From Melanocharis versteri (lineage: Eukaryota; Chordata; Aves; Passeriformes; Melanocharitidae), in contig VZTG01003728.1 of the NCBI GenBank assembly GCA_013397845.1, positions 2,474,084 to 2,538,083 on the forward strand: a DNA stretch of 64,000 nt. The letters run 5' to 3'. Below are positions 1 to 13,159 of this stretch, in pieces. The notes under the pieces were generated by a model. That model was not told where the DNA came from, made no database searches, and worked only from the letters and a program-made list of their open reading frames with translations. The stretch's first letter is position 1, and the number at the start of each line of letters is the position of its first letter. The position numbers and the translations under genes are program-made.

Positions 1-3000
1 ATCAGTATGGAAAATACCCAAGTTCTCTGCATCTGTCCGTGTCCCAAAGATACCAACAAATTAATACATTTCCACTGCTTTCCTTAATAAAATTTCCTTA
101 ATTTCCTTAAATACTACAAAGGTAGTCTTTTGGTGTATTATAGCTTAATGTTTAACTAAAGTATGTTTAATCAAGACTTGTGGAAAATACATGAAGTTAT
201 TGGAGGAACTGGATTCTGCTAGAAATTTTGTCTTTTTTGGCTATATTTTAGGAACTTCAAAGTTATTTGCTAATGACATTCATGCTTCCACAAATATAAG
301 AGAACACATGGAAGTATAAAATTCATCCAGACACAGAACTGGCAAACTTTTACTGAATTACCCAGAATGTACCTTTATAGAAATTAATTTGACATCATGA
401 TTGTACATAACTTTCAGAATAACAGACATTATTGATTTAATTTAAGATTAGAGTAACTTGGTTAAATATGATATAAAGCTGTTGCATGCAATGGGGTCTC
501 AAGCATTTATCAAACAAATTTGATACTGTAAAAGTTTATACAAGATCAGTGCTTTCTATATGCAGTGGTGTGGTCATGACTGTGATTCAATACCCAGTGC
601 TGTATACAGAGTGTGTGTTGTATTCTCAGAAATCCATAGTGCCTGAAGCATTTCCCCACTGCAGCAGAATAAGATGTTACACTTGAAGCTGGTCTAAAAG
701 AAACCCTGAAGTGTACAGAAAATGCTTAAGAGCTCATCCATATTAAAAGACTGTCCTGCTCGGTCTGAGAAACAAAGCTGTAGAAGAAATGTTAAGAACA
801 CTTATGGGCTTGCTGCTATGAAAATACAAAAGCCTGAAGAAGTCATGAATATCTAGTCAATTCTAGATACATGCATGTAAACACTTCTTCTCCACACAAA
901 TTTCATAAACTTCTTGTTTTACCTCTTAAACACTGATATCCTCTGATTTTCATCCTCAGTTACTGTTTGAGTTGGGACTTGGAGGCCAGCTGGAAAACAC
1001 AAATTAAGCTAGCACTTGGGGATGGGAAACTTTGAGTGTCATTTCCCTCCAACTTGAACAGAGGTTGTAGGGAAAAGAAGCAGGAGTAAAAGTGTGGCCA
1101 GATCAGAAAGACAACCTAGAAGGTCAAGCAAAAGAGTTATGAAAGGTTTGGCTAGGTGTACAAGGAGAAGTAAACACATTCTCCAAGGCAAGATACAGTT
1201 TGAAGACAAGTGAAACAAGAGGAACACCAACCACAGAATAACACAGAGTCCCACAGCTTGAAGCAGGCATGACAAGAAAGACTACAAAGTCAGTCAGAGA
1301 ACACGCTGCAGAAGCTGATATATAGATCAGGACAGAGTCAAAGACAGGGGCAATAAAATAAAAGCAGTAAAGACTATCAATCAGACACTGGCTGAATAAC
1401 AATAGAAAACAACTGAGATTCCCTTATACATTAGCAGGGAAACAAAGTCAGGTGTACAGGCCAGGGATTTGCTGGACTGTCAGCTGCTTAGGATGCCAAC
1501 TCAAGCTATCTGAAAGGCTGAAAGCTGAGTTAAAGCCTGATGGAGAGTCTTTAAATGGCACGCAGTTTTCATGTTCCACAAAGTGTTGTAGAATTATTCT
1601 TCTGAGAGCTTCTTTCTATTACTGTAATAAAACAAGGATGCTCTATAAAGAGGACATCATATCCTATTATTAAATCCGCTTCAAGAACTGATGTTGTTCC
1701 CTCTTAAGGTCCAAACACTGGTTTTCTTATGGGAAAAGAAAGCCCCATATCAACTAGTCATTCAAAAGGATCTCTGGACTATCATATCCAAAAGATTAAG
1801 GACAAAGAAACTCCTGGTTCCTTGGGATAGCTGGCAGCAGGAAGTCTGCAGAGAAATTTTGTCCACAGAAATAAAAGCACAGTTTCCACTGACTTTAGAT
1901 TTTAAGCATATGCCTTGCTGATAAACTCATCTATGCAGCAAGAGTTGCACATGTCATGATGTTATTGCAAAATTGGTGGACAGAAAATGCCCAGATAGTA
2001 TTGTACATAACAGGTTCACAGTAGGTTAAAAGCTATGGCAATCAAGCAGTAGCAGAGAGAAGCAATACTTCAGTGCATAAAACGTAAAACAGCTAAGTTA
2101 CTAAAGAGTTCATTATCAAGAAAAGCAAGGAAAAACTGTCACGACTCTCATGTGATTTCCCCCAGCTAAAAAAGTTTGTTACTTGCCTGAAATCATCAGC
2201 TATTAAATACAGTTAATTGTGAGAATTACACTGGTTCATTTATGATCTTGTTGTTTCATGTACCACTTAGGAGTTGGAACATTAAAATTCTGAAATTATA
2301 GAAGTATAGAGATAAAAATTGTTATATAAATCTAGATTCTCATGGTCCTGTCCTGTAGGACTGCAAGAAGTGAAGAATTCTAATAAATACTGCATTGCTA
2401 GAATGCAGGCTTTCATAACTGATCTAAAACATGTCCATTTATATGCTCTAAAGCAGAGAAACCTAAATTTAACATAGAAACAGAATGAAAGGATCTACTG
2501 GAAGGTTATTTAGTAAGGTGAAGTATTTTCCACCTAGGACTCAAGGGAACATACAACAGACCAAACACAACATGGAAATTCTGATACAAATATGTCAATA
2601 GGAATCTATGATTCATTAAAACTCAGTAGTTTCCCTGTGGTTTGAACCATATTTGCTGTCTTGGAAGAGCAGCGATTTTATTTCCCCTGAAATATTTTCC
2701 TTCCCAATCTTCTAGCTATAACCCAGCTGATATGTGATCCTTCCACATCCTGCAGGAAGCCATGACTGTGGCAGAAAACCCTGCTTTCTCTGCTGCCCAG
2801 GAAAGAGGTCTTGGCACTTATGTCAGCAGAGTGAAACCCACCAGTATGAAACATGTTGGGCTCTACACCAAGTTAGGAAATCCAAACCTGGGCTCTTGTT
2901 AGTTTTGTGGGTCTGCAATGTAAGGCAAACAAAAACATCAATTGATCTTTGAGACTTTCAGTCTCGGATATCAGAAGAATGTTCAGGATCTGCTGCTTCC

Positions 3001-3551
3001 TGTCCATCTCAGCCACTAACAAGACATGAATAATTAGTTTTACCTTCCGAAAGACAACTATTGTAATCTCACTGTCCACAGAGACATTTATATTCTAGTA
3101 GAGTTATTCTCTATTTTTCCATTTAAACTAAAGCATAACAATTCACAGTGGAGATGGCCATCTGCACATGCAGTTAGTATTCAATTCTGTAATATATTCA
3201 TATATTAATTAAAAGATTAGGAATTTCCTCAGTTTTTAATTACTGACAAGCAGATCTGGAACAATAGTGAAAATAGTTACTCATAAACAAGTTAAATTTA
3301 ATCTAGTTGGAATGCAATTGTTCCTGTTCTCCTTTTACTGCTTCTTCCACAAATGTCCTTGAACTACATTTTTTGAGGAAAGAAATGTCATTACAATGAA
3401 AAAAATGCAGTGTCATAGGAATATGTGTGGGGAAAGATTGCTTATATACTAACTATGGCACTGTTCTCTTAGCTACATTTGTGTCTTCAGTCATGTCCTG
3501 ATTACAAAATGACCATTTCAGGAAAGTAGACCTTTATCAGTACCTCTGGAA
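1..3551. other. Non-coding stretch, inferred RAB3C intron
   Basis: AT-rich unique-looking sequence. I see no exon, RNA gene or recognisable transposon. Around 1,020-1,430 the plus strand is purine-rich, which leaves long open frames on the minus strand; these look like composition effects. It is assigned to the RAB3C intron only because it lies downstream, on the minus strand, of the exon at 30,066-30,293. Confidence 0.5.
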
Positions 3552-3880
3552 AAATCAAAAGCAAAACCAACAAGACCACAAAACAAAACAAAAACCAAAA
3601 ACACCAAAATAAAAACAAAACCCAAACCAAGCCAACAAAACAAATCAAAACACTCCCTCTAAAAACCCCAAAACCACAATAAAAACAAACCAAAGTAAAA
3701 CAAAAGAACCCCACAAAAACAAACAAACAAAAAACAAACAAACAAAAAACCCCAACAACAACAACAACAATAAAAAAAACAACCCACATAAAACACAAAA
3801 AAAACCCCAAACCAAAACAAACAAACCACAAAAAAACCCACCAAGAAAATTCCAAAATCTAAGCAAAAGAAAAAAAAGAA
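3552..3880. repeat. A/C-rich, G-poor low-complexity tract
   Basis: About 330 bases composed almost only of A and C on the plus strand, built from irregular runs such as CAAAAC, AAACC, CAAA and CAA. There are short near-perfect (AAAC)n and (CAA)n segments near 3,715-3,770. G and T are nearly absent, so the minus strand reads as long frames rich in Phe, Val, Leu, Cys and Trp that are artefacts. A CR1 fragment begins about 50 bases to the right. Confidence 0.85.
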
Positions 3881-3926
3881 CACGCTCGGGAAGAGAAGAT
3901 GCACAAGATTACTAATTTCAAGCACT

Positions 3927-4235
3927 GATCTGGACAGGCTGGATCATGGGCTGAGGCCGATGGTGTGAGGTTCAACAAGGCCCAGAGCCGGGTCCTGCCC
4001 TTGGGTCACAACAACCCCAGGCAGTGCCANTTTTAGAAAAAAATTCTTTATGGAAAGGGTAGTCAAGCATTGGAACAGGTTGCCCATGGAGGAGGTTGAA
4101 TCAACACCCCTGAGGATATTTAAAGGACATATAGATTTGGCCCTGGGGGTTTAGTGGTGGACTTGGCAGTGCTGGGTTAGTTGTCCCAATGACCTTTTCC
4201 AAACCTAAATGATTTTATGATTCTGTGACTCTATG
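3927..4235 (+). mobile_element. CR1 LINE fragment, internally deleted, with 3' end
   Basis: The left part (3,927-4,029) matches the C-terminal coding region of CR1 ORF2 as I know it: GACAGGCTGGA, then a GAGGTTCAACAAGGCC-like stretch and GGGTCCTGCCCTTGGG. The right part (4,031-4,235) is the CR1 3' region, with GGAACAGGTTGCCC and an end resembling ATGATTCTGTGACTCTAT. The several hundred bases normally between these parts are missing. A single N at 4,030 sits exactly at the join, so the deletion may be real or a collapsed assembly. The plus orientation is antisense to RAB3C. Confidence 0.85.
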
Positions 4236-5031
4236 AGCAGGGGCCAGAACTACACTGACAGTTATTTAAGAATTCAAATCAATTTTTGAGTTATTTTTTT
4301 CAGCAGCGATGCCTTATGGAATAATGTTTGCCAAACAGAGAGTGGAGGTCATTAGAATATACCTGAACTGTTTGAAAAGCAGATAGTGTCAGCCAAGGAA
4401 TGAGATTTAATGTAGCCTACAGCATATTTCCGCTCATAGTGAATTAGGAACATCATTTTCACTAAGTATCCAGAATGCATTCCACTTATTTATGAACGCA
4501 GTTTGTGCAGAATATGTTTCTGGGTCAAAAGATATATACAAAGTGTAGCTTTTGAAAGATATCACTGGTGTACATTGTTAGTGTTCTTGGGAATGTCTGG
4601 CATCTGAACCAATGCAATAAAATGAGGGATTTGCCTTCTGTCCCCAAAAGACCTTTTCTTGCAGCATTATCATCAGTAAATGCCTCTGAATCAGCATGAA
4701 TAATGCTGTCTTGATGAAAAGCACTTTTTGCATCTACTAGCAAAGGGGAAAGATTTTAAAAGTTTCATAAAAGGAAAAAATAATAGTTCTCCACCAATAT
4801 GATGATAATATAGAAAAATATCTAGAATAAAAAAAATGAGGTAAGGAAGCTGAACATTTTAGTTCACAGGATCCCTTGTACAGTGGGAAAAAAGGGAAGA
4901 CTAAGCCCCTTTTTAGCTGCTTTCGAGCCAACTAAAAATTATCCAGGTAGAGTGAAGAAAAAAACAGGCCTTTTAATCAGAATGACTGGTTTTTTTCAAG
5001 AATTAAAATGTTCTTTATTTCTAGGCCAACC

Positions 5032-5072
5032 ATGCAATCAGAGATTTTGAATTTAATTTTGACTGATTGCAT
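5032..5072. repeat. Inverted repeat, 10-bp arms
   Basis: ATGCAATCAG at 5,032-5,041 is matched perfectly by its reverse complement CTGATTGCAT at 5,063-5,072, leaving a loop of about 21 bases. Such a stem can arise by chance in a window this size. Confidence 0.6.
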
Positions 5073-5384
5073 CGATTGCTCCTTGCTCTATACATGCTAC
5101 GTCAGAACGGTTTTCTGACACATTGGGATAGGTTTAGAAAATATTTTATATGAAAGACTATTTTTATTTGTAAACATTAAATAATGTCATTTTCATCTTC
5201 ATAAGCCACTACAAAAGACAACGTGAATGCCTTTAAAAATACCCTAACCCGAAATAAGTCTACAGATAATCCATGTTAAATAAGGAGTCACAAACTGAAA
5301 GTAAATGGAATCTTTGCAGAGAAGTAGGTCTTCAGCAGCCAGGGCAGGTGGTTTAAACTTTCTCTGCTATTGCCTGCACATTTA

Positions 5385-5398
5385 CAACACTAGTGTTG
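5385..5398. repeat. 14-bp perfect palindrome
   Basis: CAACACTAGTGTTG is its own reverse complement. It has no known role here and could be chance. Confidence 0.6.
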
Positions 5399-6146
5399 AA
5401 TGCCTGACTTCTGAAGTATTTGGGGATTCTTCTGTTCCTCTCACCAGGTCCCCTTTTCTTTAAACACATAACAAACGTAAGTACTGTAAAGAGGGATTAG
5501 GTTTCAAAATAAAAATCATGATTGCTGTAGTTGCACAAGCACCTTCCCAAAAATGTTTTTGAAATGTGTGAAATAGATTCAACTTCTTAATTTAAATAAA
5601 GATGAGAAGAAAAAAAATAATTCCAATCCTCATGCTCACGTCAGGTGATGGAAGAAGCCACATCAGGACAATTGCTGGGGAGGGATTCAGGGGACACTGC
5701 TCCCACAGGTTCTGTGAAACTGCCATTGCCTGCACTCTATGCAATACATATGCTGGAAATAGCACATGATTAAATTTGCAGGTATATGCCAAACTTGTTA
5801 GAAAGCTTTCCATCTCACATTACAGAAATGTTGAATTTAGAAAGGAACCTACAGGGAGAAACCAGGTGAAAATAAAAACACTTCTACTTCAAATTTTGAT
5901 AAAATTGACCAAGATATCACCCAGTTGATATTTTTCTTAATTCTTTAGCTCCTCTAAAATATCATGCCTATTCCACTTTGACTAGAGAATGAATTTTTGC
6001 TCTCCTCCACTTAGATTCTCCCAAGTATTAAATCCCAAATCCAAACACAATTAAGATACAACAAAAAATATCCTTCTGGAAAGAGGTCTTCTCTACTCTG
6101 TAAGGACAAGTCAATTCAAAAGGTTTGGTTAAAAGACCTGCCCACT

Positions 6147-6182
6147 GCAGAGAATTGGAAGAACAAGCAGAGAATTGGAAGA
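6147..6182. repeat. Short tandem duplication, 20-bp period
   Basis: GCAGAGAATTGGAAGA occurs at 6,147-6,162 and again at 6,167-6,182, with four bases between copies. It looks like a local replication-slippage duplication. Confidence 0.8.
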
Positions 6183-7987
6183 TCACTGCTAAAGGAAGTC
6201 TGACACACAGGACAAACAAGGAGGTGGACAGCTGCTTCTCAAAAGGAAGTGAGAAAGCTGGACACAGAACTAGGCTTTCTGACCTGCCAGCTTATCAGCC
6301 TTATCTGACAGATCCTTGTGTCTAAGCCAACAGGCTTTCTACTATTTTATTCTGATATTGCTTACCAACCTAAAGCAGTCAAAGCGTCTCAGCATAAGTG
6401 ACAGGGTGATCTGAGAAGGTACTTAGATATTTATCTAATTTTCAAATAAATAAGACTGAGTTTGTTGCTAAGAGGAATTGAGTGCCTCCGTATAACACAC
6501 ATCATATAGAACATACCTCTGAATCTTACAGATTTGGGCAATAAATTTTAGCTCCTACAACTCTTTCCACTCTTCTACTTTATCTGTCTTCCTATCACAA
6601 GCTCATTTCTATCCTTCTATCTGCTGGCCTGCCGCATGCTCCCTGCTCAGAGGTTAGTATTGCACCCCTTTCAAACACTGTCCTGGGTCCTCCTTTCATC
6701 TCATAAGGAAAAGATAGGAGTGAGACAGGAACTGCAGGTGGAGTCAAGCTCTCCACTGCTGCAGCACCCAGCAGAGGCTTTCTCAGTAACTAAGCAGGCT
6801 GACTCCCTGGATGCTATACTATCCACATGAGACACGCAGCTTGGCAACAAACCTGTGATCTACCACCCTGGGACCTCAGATATTGGTGGGTATATAGAAG
6901 AATTCCTGCAATACTGTTGAGTCACAGTTCAAACAGTAGCTAGTAATTCTGTACTGTTATGGCCAAATTTTAGCTCTTAATCTGCTGAATTCGCTGGATT
7001 CAGGGCACATTTTACTGAACACTTTGCACCCACACTTTGCTGAGCACACTTTTGTTTTTCAAATGATTAGGCACACCACTGTTCTTACTGCTCCCTGTCC
7101 ACATAACTATGACAGCTGAAAATTAGAGTATTCCTTCGTAATATGCACCTAAGTCATGCAGCCAAGAAATGGAAATGGTACTAATGTCTTGTTAGCGTAA
7201 ATCAACTGATGGAGCTTACATTGATAATATTGTATTATCAATTTTATTTTGTTGTTTTTATGTAATCTGTTGAAAAACTAGTGTTTTACTACAGTGTAAA
7301 ATCAACCAATGAAGCCTCTGTTGACAAACTGATTTTATTTTACTGTAACAGTTTGTCAGAGGTTTAGTACATCTCACTTCTAACACCCTAGAAAGGTTCA
7401 TAAGGCTCATTTCCAGCATACTTATTCCACCAATGTCAGAATATAGCAGGAATATAGCCACAGAAAGCAAAGTTTCATCTCTCTTTGTGTATCATGTCAC
7501 TGCAAACTTAATTGGACCCATCAGACAGCAAAAGAAATAGAGCTTACTCCTCTCCACATACCAATTTTGATCTGATTTGCAGAGCAGGAAAATACCATGA
7601 CTTTACAGGACACGGCACATAAGAAACCAAGAGTCTGATCTGCTGGCATACCCGTACTTTATCCAAAAGAAAACTGTCTGTATAGAATAGTTAGAAGCAA
7701 GACAAAGGTACTTCTTGGGATATTGCTATTACCTAGCAGCATTATCATACATAATTAATTTCTTCCTTAGTCAACAGAACTATATCAGTAGTTCTTATAA
7801 ACTTAAGTCAAGTGTAAAGAAGATACTACCCATAATTGCCCTTCCAATTTTACACAAATTTATTACAAAATTCTAAGCACCTCAAGAATTTAAATTCCAG
7901 TGCAGCAACTATTTTGCAGTAAATCACAGCTGCAGACTAATCAATTATTCAATTCTCTTCTGTGGTTAATTGTAGGGCCATCAACTA

Positions 7988-8460
7988 TTTCAGATTGGAA
8001 GTTTCCTTGGAAGATCATCTAACCCAGCCCTCACCTCCATGCAGGGCCATCTCTGAAAACAGATCAGGTTGCTTAGAGCTGTATTCAATGGGATATTGAA
8101 AAACCTTGAAAAATAAGATTGCACTTAAGCTCTCAGAGCAACCTCTTTCACTGCTTTACTGTTGCTATTGTGGAAAAAACCTTTCCTTATATAGCAAGAT
8201 ATATTTCCTCTCATTGGAATGTTGATGGCTGGACTTAATGATTGTAAAGGTCTTTCCCAACCCTAACAATTCTATCATTCTGTGATATACAGCCTGATAC
8301 CTCCTTACAGATATGCGAAGGATGCTCTGAGGTCCTTCTGAAACCCACCACACACCAGCAAGCCCAGATCACTCAGTTTCTCCTTACAATGCAAGAGCTC
8401 CAGCTTCCTGGGCAATCTGGAGACCCTCTGCGGAACTTGCTCCAGTATGTCATCCATGGG
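7988..8460 (-). mobile_element. Old CR1 LINE fragment, split by a second CR1
   Basis: Read on the minus strand, this is a diverged CR1 3' region. At 7,988-8,212 the plus strand shows the complement of the CR1 tail: a TTGGAAG-like start, AAGATCATCTAACCCAGCCC, CAGATCAGGTTGCTTAGAGCT and a CTTTCCTTATAT motif. The same element appears to resume at about 8,290-8,460, where CAGTTTCTCCTTACAATGCA and CTCCAGCTTCCTGGGC resemble the next part of CR1. The interruption at 8,213-8,288 is a CR1 tail in the opposite orientation. This copy is much more diverged than the others in the window. Confidence 0.65.
8213..8288 (+). mobile_element. CR1 3' tail nested in an older CR1
   Basis: About 75 bases end with TTCCCAACCCTAACAATTCT and TATCATTCTGTGATAT, the typical CR1 3' terminus on the plus strand. 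It separates two parts of a minus-strand CR1, so it most likely inserted into that element as a severely 5'-truncated copy. I did not identify a target-site duplication. Confidence 0.65.
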
Positions 8461-11400
8461 GAAGGTGAGAGGGCAGGGAAAACACAGTATCACATGTGCA
8501 GTTTAATGAGGAGGGCTGTGCTCCTGCTAATAGAGTCCTCAATGCTACAGAATTCTTCTACAAATTTGCCAGCAGCACCAAGGGTGAATATAGTATGTAT
8601 ATTATCAAAGATCACACAACACGTATGTGTATACATGTGCTTTGTACATAGTAATTTTAGTTAACCAACAGATAAAATTATTTTTAGCTGTTAAAAGATA
8701 TAATAAATTGAAGATAGCTACGGAATCTGGTTCCACTTGAACCCTTGAGGACTTTCCCCACCACTGAAAGGCAATCCATACTAGATGAGGCCCATCCAGC
8801 TCCTTACTCAGTAACATTATCCCTTGATTTTGCTCTCTATTTCAGGTGATAAAAACAACTATTTCCCAGCTGTCAGCAGCCTTGCACTAATCTCTGTACA
8901 TTGCTGTCCCAAGCTCAACTGCATTATGAAACGTCCTGAGGCACCAGTCCCACTGAAGCATCTGCACACCAGGTTTGTTCCAGTTGCTGCCTCCTTGAAG
9001 ACAGTGAATACAAAAATGTATCTGTGTCATTCACAGTTCACACAAACCATCATTCCATACCCCAATGACAGAGAGAAAAACTAAAAGAAAGTCATGCTTA
9101 AAAATTGAGATAATTTTAAAATTACTAGCTGTGACCTTTTATCTGTGCTAGGTTCCCTATTTAAAATCCAGTCACTGCAAATGCAGAGGTCTGATGAATA
9201 TCAGAACAATGACAGGAGGAGGAACGTAATGAGCTAATTACTGAAAATGGAGCAGACTAAATCAGCTACTCTTAGTATCCATCCAAGGGGGATGATTACT
9301 GCTGTTAGTTCCAGTTAATTCCTACCACTGTGGAGTTTGGCCCTTAAGAAGGAAAAACATGAGGCACAACCATCATGCTTAGCTTACAGTGAAGTGCCAA
9401 ACTAAACTGAATCACACACTACAAAGTCTTGAAAGCCAGAAGGGAAAGAAACACATGAAAACAAAGCAAAACACATGAATGCAAAATTATTGTTTTCTGA
9501 AAGAATGAAATTTTCCAGTTTACTAGCTGCCCTTTTTCTCAAGTCCTGGCAGACGCTTTTTTTTTTTTAGCATGAAAATCGTTCAGCGACTTCTAGTCTA
9601 TGGGAAATCTTTGGGAATTTGCTAGAAATTCTTTACTATTTAAATAGTGCCCTACTATGCTCCGATACCAAGGTGTCATTTTAAGATACAAGAATGATAT
9701 TTATCCCTATGCAACAAGCTAGCACAAAATCCACACACTGTTTTGCTACACCTAACTTTTACAGAATCCATTGTTTAACTGTTGAGATTGTCATTTAACA
9801 TTTCTTACAGCAAAGGTCTGGGGAGAAACGCTACTTTAAGTAAAAGTTATCCAACTTTCTTGTCAAGATAAGCACACCTTGCCCACTGAATTCCCTATTT
9901 TAGAGAAATAACAATGCAAAGTTATTAAGTTACGATATATTGCAATTAAAAGCCCAGTGTAAAGTAAGGCAAAAATCAGATACAACTGTAATTTTGTGCT
10001 ACAGCTTTTAATAAACTCATTTGCAAGCATATAGGAAGGCCTGCTGATTTCTTCACAGATTGTTCTGAGAGCTTATGGTAAGAAACAACCTCAAGAAGCA
10101 AGAGGAAAGCTGACGAATTACAGCTTTGATCTGTAATCCTGATGCAAGTTGTGGACAATCTTCTGTGCCTCAGTTGTTTGTCAATGCTGTGGGGAAGACA
10201 CCACTATTCACATTATTGCCAATAGCGCATTCTCAGCAACTACAAAGATAATCTCTCCTTATCCAGCGTAACATGAAGTTACATTCACAGAAAGAAATAG
10301 TAACAAGAGAGGAGACACTTCAATATTTAAAAATATTTTTAGAGGGGAAAAATCCATAGTAAGCTTCTAACCCTAAATATATTTTTTCTCTCTTATGTCG
10401 TCCTACCTAGCTGCTATTCTGACCTTTTTTTACCTCTTTTTGTGAAAAAAAAAATCTCACCCCAGCCTACAGTACAAGAATAGGTGATGGGTGTACAAAC
10501 AAGAGGACTAACAAGTCCTGAAATCATTACATTAGGCTGTAAAAAGCAGGAGATTTCCTGAGCCTGTAAGTGCACCCTTCACCTAATGTTATTCCTCCTC
10601 CTTCCTTCCTCAAAAACTCAGTAGGGAACCCAAAGAGCACTAACATTCCTCACAAATAATAGTAATTTTTTATGACAAGGTAATTTTTTATAACAAGAAG
10701 AAAGGAACATATGCACTCATCTAACATCAATTCTTTAGATATTCCACCACAAATTAGACACTTCAAAAATATAAAATATCAATATGAATTTTTCTCCTAT
10801 TTTTGAAGATCTTTAGGCATTACTCTCCTTCTCAGAGTAAAATGTAGATGCTTTATTTCTACATGTTAATTCTCATGATTTTTTCTCTATGCAGACTCAA
10901 TAGAACACAGATGATATGCAGTGTCCAATGTAACCAATCACAGGTAGCCCTGGACACAATTAATGAAGGTTTCTGAGTGTTTATCTCTAATAACATTTCC
11001 AGGTCCTTTGTCATAATTAACTACATGTGTTACAGGCACATGGGTACAAAATGTGATTTGAGAACAGGCAGCTGCCACTAGGAATTAGTTGGTACTAAAG
11101 AGAGATATATTTAGCCATGAATCAAATGAGATAAACTGATGGTAACATTTGAAGCTGAATGATTTTAAATGCGGACCCCTCTTACGGGGGTAAATAACAC
11201 AATTCTGTCTTTCAGCCTTTATTTGCTCAAGTTAACTATTTTGCAACAGCCCAATTTCTGTCAGCAGGAATCACTCTCATAGAGGATGCAGAACTGAGAT
11301 CTAAAACTGAAAATTAAGATTTTCACTTGCAAGTGATTTCAAATCTGGAAGCTTCTGACAGCAGGAAGGAGTACAAAGACAAAGAACTGAGTTTCTTTTG

Positions 11401-12295
11401 AACACATTCTCGTGCATGGTAGAAGTAAGCATGCTATTTTCATGCACATAAGCAGCATACTGGCATGGAAGCCAAATCACAAAAATTACTTATGACACCC
11501 CTCTTTGAAACACCCCAGAAATAATTTTGAAAAGACATTAAAAACTACAGATTTGTGCCAAAGCCTGTTAGAGACTGAAAAAGACAAAACCAAAATGATT
11601 AGTATCACATGTGGCTCATTCACTTATGCAACATGCCGCAAAATCTTGGCTTGGGTTCAAGGGAAATGCCTGGCTTTTAGGAAATAAACTATTTAAGATT
11701 TCTAATGCAGAACACTACAAAGGACAATTAAATTACAGTCGAGATAATTAACAGTAAGAGAAATGGCAGCAAGCATTACACAGTGTTCTCTGACAAATAT
11801 AAACAAATGAGAAAGTGGATTGGGGAGCAGAACTCGCTACTGAGAAAACTAATTACGTATCTTCTTCCTAAGCTATGATTATGAAACAGATTCCTGCCCC
11901 CATAAATAACAGGAGAAAACAAATAAAGTCTTGTCAGTCTATTCTAAAGTTCTTTCCTGATCTAATGTATTGCTCTAGGAGACCTTTTGCTGCCTGGCCC
12001 ATGTCCCATTGGGATCTATGTTGTCCTTTTCCAAACATGAAAACACACACATTTGTAGAACGCTTTAGGAAAAGAAGACAACTTCTAAAAGTGGTATAAA
12101 AAAATGACCAATCAAAAAATCTGAGACTAAAAAAATCATACAAGCTCCGCAGCAAGTTGTTTGTAAGGCACTGTGTCACTGACTATAAAGTAGATTTTTC
12201 TTATGAAAAATCACACCCAGAAATGCTCATAAGTTATCAAATTTGAAGAAGTACAACCTCTTTCTCCATGGGAAGGATTAATCACAAAAAACACA
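8461..12295. other. Non-coding stretch, inferred RAB3C intron
   Basis: AT-rich sequence with short A and T homopolymers, for example about 9,556-9,568 and 10,445-10,455. I recognise no exon, RNA gene or transposon. Confidence 0.5.
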
Positions 12296-13159
12296 GGGTG
12301 GCATGGGCATTGAGATCAAGTGGACCCTCTGCAGATGGCATCAAGCTGAGTAGTGCTACTGACACACCTGAAGGATGTGATGTCATCCAGAGGGACCTGG
12401 ACAGGCTTGGCAGGAGGTCCTATGGGAATTTCTTGAAGTTCAATAAGGCCACGTGCAAAGTCCTGCACACAGTTCAGGGCAATCCCAACAAACACAGGCT
12501 GGGGATGAACAGATCAGAGCAGCCTTGAGGAGAAGGACTTAGGGCTGCTGGTGGGTGAGAGGCTGGACATGACCCAGCCATGGGCACTCACAGCCCAGAA
12601 AGCCAAACGTGTCCTGGGCTGCATCCAAAGAAGTGTGGCCAGCAGGTCCCAGCTGGGGCCACCAACATAAGAAGGATTTGGAACTGTTGAAGCAAGTATA
12701 GACAAGGGAAAGTTATATGGGGTCTCGAGCACCTGTTTGTGAGGAAAGGCTGAGAAAGCTGGGGCTGATCAGCCTGGAGAAGAGAAGGCTTTGGGGTGAC
12801 CTTAAAGCACCTTCCAGTACCTCAGGGGGACTCCATAAGAAGGCTGGAAAGGGTGCATTTACATAGGCATGTAGTGATAGGACAAGGGGGAATGGCTTCA
12901 AACTGAACAAGGGCAGGTTTAGATTAGATATATGAAAGAAATTCTTTACTTTGGAAAGAGGATGGTGAGACACTGGAACAGGCTGCCCAGAAAAGCTGTG
13001 GATGCCACATCCTTGGAATTGTTCAAAACCAGGCTGGATGGAGCTTTGAGCAACCTGGCCTTGTGGAAGTTGTCCCTTTCCATGGCAGAGGTGTTGAGAC
13101 TAGATGGTCTTTTAAGTCTCTTCCTGAACACTCAACCCAAAACATTCCATGATTCTATA
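12296..13159 (+). mobile_element. CR1 LINE, 5'-truncated, about 0.86 kb
   Basis: It begins inside the C-terminal part of CR1 ORF2 and runs to the 3' tail. One open frame carries the typical C-terminal sequence, including TPEGCDVIQRDLDRLG and KFNKATCKVLHT (12,268-12,528 frame), before a stop. Further right are the usual non-coding landmarks: AAAGCCAAACGTGTCCTGGG, a GGCTGAGAAAGCTGGGG segment, GAAATTCTTTACTTTGGAAA and GGAACAGGCTGCCC. It ends with CATTCCATGATTCTATA. Frameshifts and stops make it non-functional. The plus orientation is antisense to RAB3C. Confidence 0.92.

Larger units (their letters stand above)
4236..7987. other. Non-coding stretch, inferred RAB3C intron
   Basis: AT-rich sequence without a recognisable gene or dispersed repeat. 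It contains a hairpin at 5,032-5,072, a perfect palindrome at 5,385-5,398 and a short tandem duplication at 6,147-6,182, listed separately. Confidence 0.5.

Noticed and set aside
3502..3925. Overlapping minus-strand frames up to 117 codons rich in Phe, Val, Leu and Cys
   Set aside because: They are the complement of the A/C-rich low-complexity tract. Lack of G and T on the plus strand removes stop codons, so the frames are composition artefacts.
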